NCBI RefSeq assembly: GCF_033807715.1
Contig: NC_084607.1
Span: forward strand, 15,362,941 to 15,426,940
Direction of reading: 5' to 3'
Length of the DNA: 64,000 nt
DNA from: Cololabis saira
Taxonomy: Eukaryota > Chordata > Actinopteri > Beloniformes > Belonidae
Under the pieces are notes generated by a model. It was not told where the DNA came from, did not search any database, and saw only the letters and a list, made by a program, of their open reading frames with translations. Positions within the stretch are counted from its first letter, which is position 1; every line of letters begins with the position of its first letter. Below are positions 63,869 through 64,000 of this stretch, one piece after another. Position numbers and translations under genes: made by a program.

Positions 63869-64000
63869 CTGAAAATAATTCACCATTAATTATGGGCGAC
63901 ACTGTCTCGATGCTATCAACTATTTGGTTCCAAATAAAATGTGTCAATGTCTCTTAGTCTTACAAATGTCTCATTTATATGCTTTTTTCCAAGATAACAG
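63869..64000 (-). other. alg1 intron running off the right edge
   Basis: Begins at the acceptor AG before 63868. The upstream donor and the exon with the Alg1 membrane anchor are outside the window. Confidence 0.6.

Overview
The window is nuclear DNA of a ray-finned fish, most likely a percomorph-type teleost. The evidence is four vertebrate protein-coding genes split into GT-AG exons, AT-rich introns, long CA, TA and TTCC microsatellites, and teleost-style hAT, Tc1/mariner and PIF/Harbinger elements. No bacterial operon, plasmid, prophage or CRISPR feature is present. I cannot name the species from sequence alone.

Layout, left to right. (1) 1-5669 lies downstream of rab40c and holds an unidentified degenerate coding remnant, a LINE remnant and a 250-bp CA microsatellite. 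(2) 5670-26172, minus strand, is the complete coding sequence of rab40c in six exons, with a GC-box/CCAAT promoter near 27.2 kb. Its first coding intron (12.7 kb) holds four hAT-type non-autonomous elements, one swollen by a pyrimidine satellite; the fourth intron, counted in transcript order, holds a fifth hAT element. (3) 26.2-32.6 kb is intergenic with one palindromic mariner-like MITE. (4) 32601-44554, minus strand, is the complete coding sequence of pigq in 13 exons (595 aa), with a LINE and a SINE in introns. (5) 44.6-48.3 kb separates the divergent pigq and eef2kmt genes and contains an L2-like LINE tail, an unclassified 646-bp fold-back element with a 9-bp target duplication, and a second mariner-like palindrome. 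(6) 48320-53397, plus strand, is complete eef2kmt (fam86) in eight exons, 330 aa. (7) 53655 to beyond the right edge, minus strand, is alg1: 12 exons are visible and the 5' end is outside. Its 5.9-kb intron carries a full-length but dead PIF/Harbinger transposon and a second Harbinger-derived element with a nested GC-rich MITE.

The host genes are housekeeping. Pigq belongs to the enzyme complex that starts GPI-anchor synthesis at the ER; Alg1 adds the first mannose to the dolichol-linked N-glycan precursor, also at the ER; Eef2kmt methylates elongation factor 2; Rab40c is a SOCS-box Rab GTPase that builds a cullin-5 ubiquitin ligase. In human, PIGQ-RAB40C and ALG1-EEF2KMT are two separate pairs on 16p13.3; here the pairs are adjacent, with each internal orientation kept.

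I found no new multi-gene system. The most notable structures are in the mobile DNA: the fold-back element, the satellite-filled hAT element, and a Harbinger transposase whose third catalytic residue appears lost through CpG decay.
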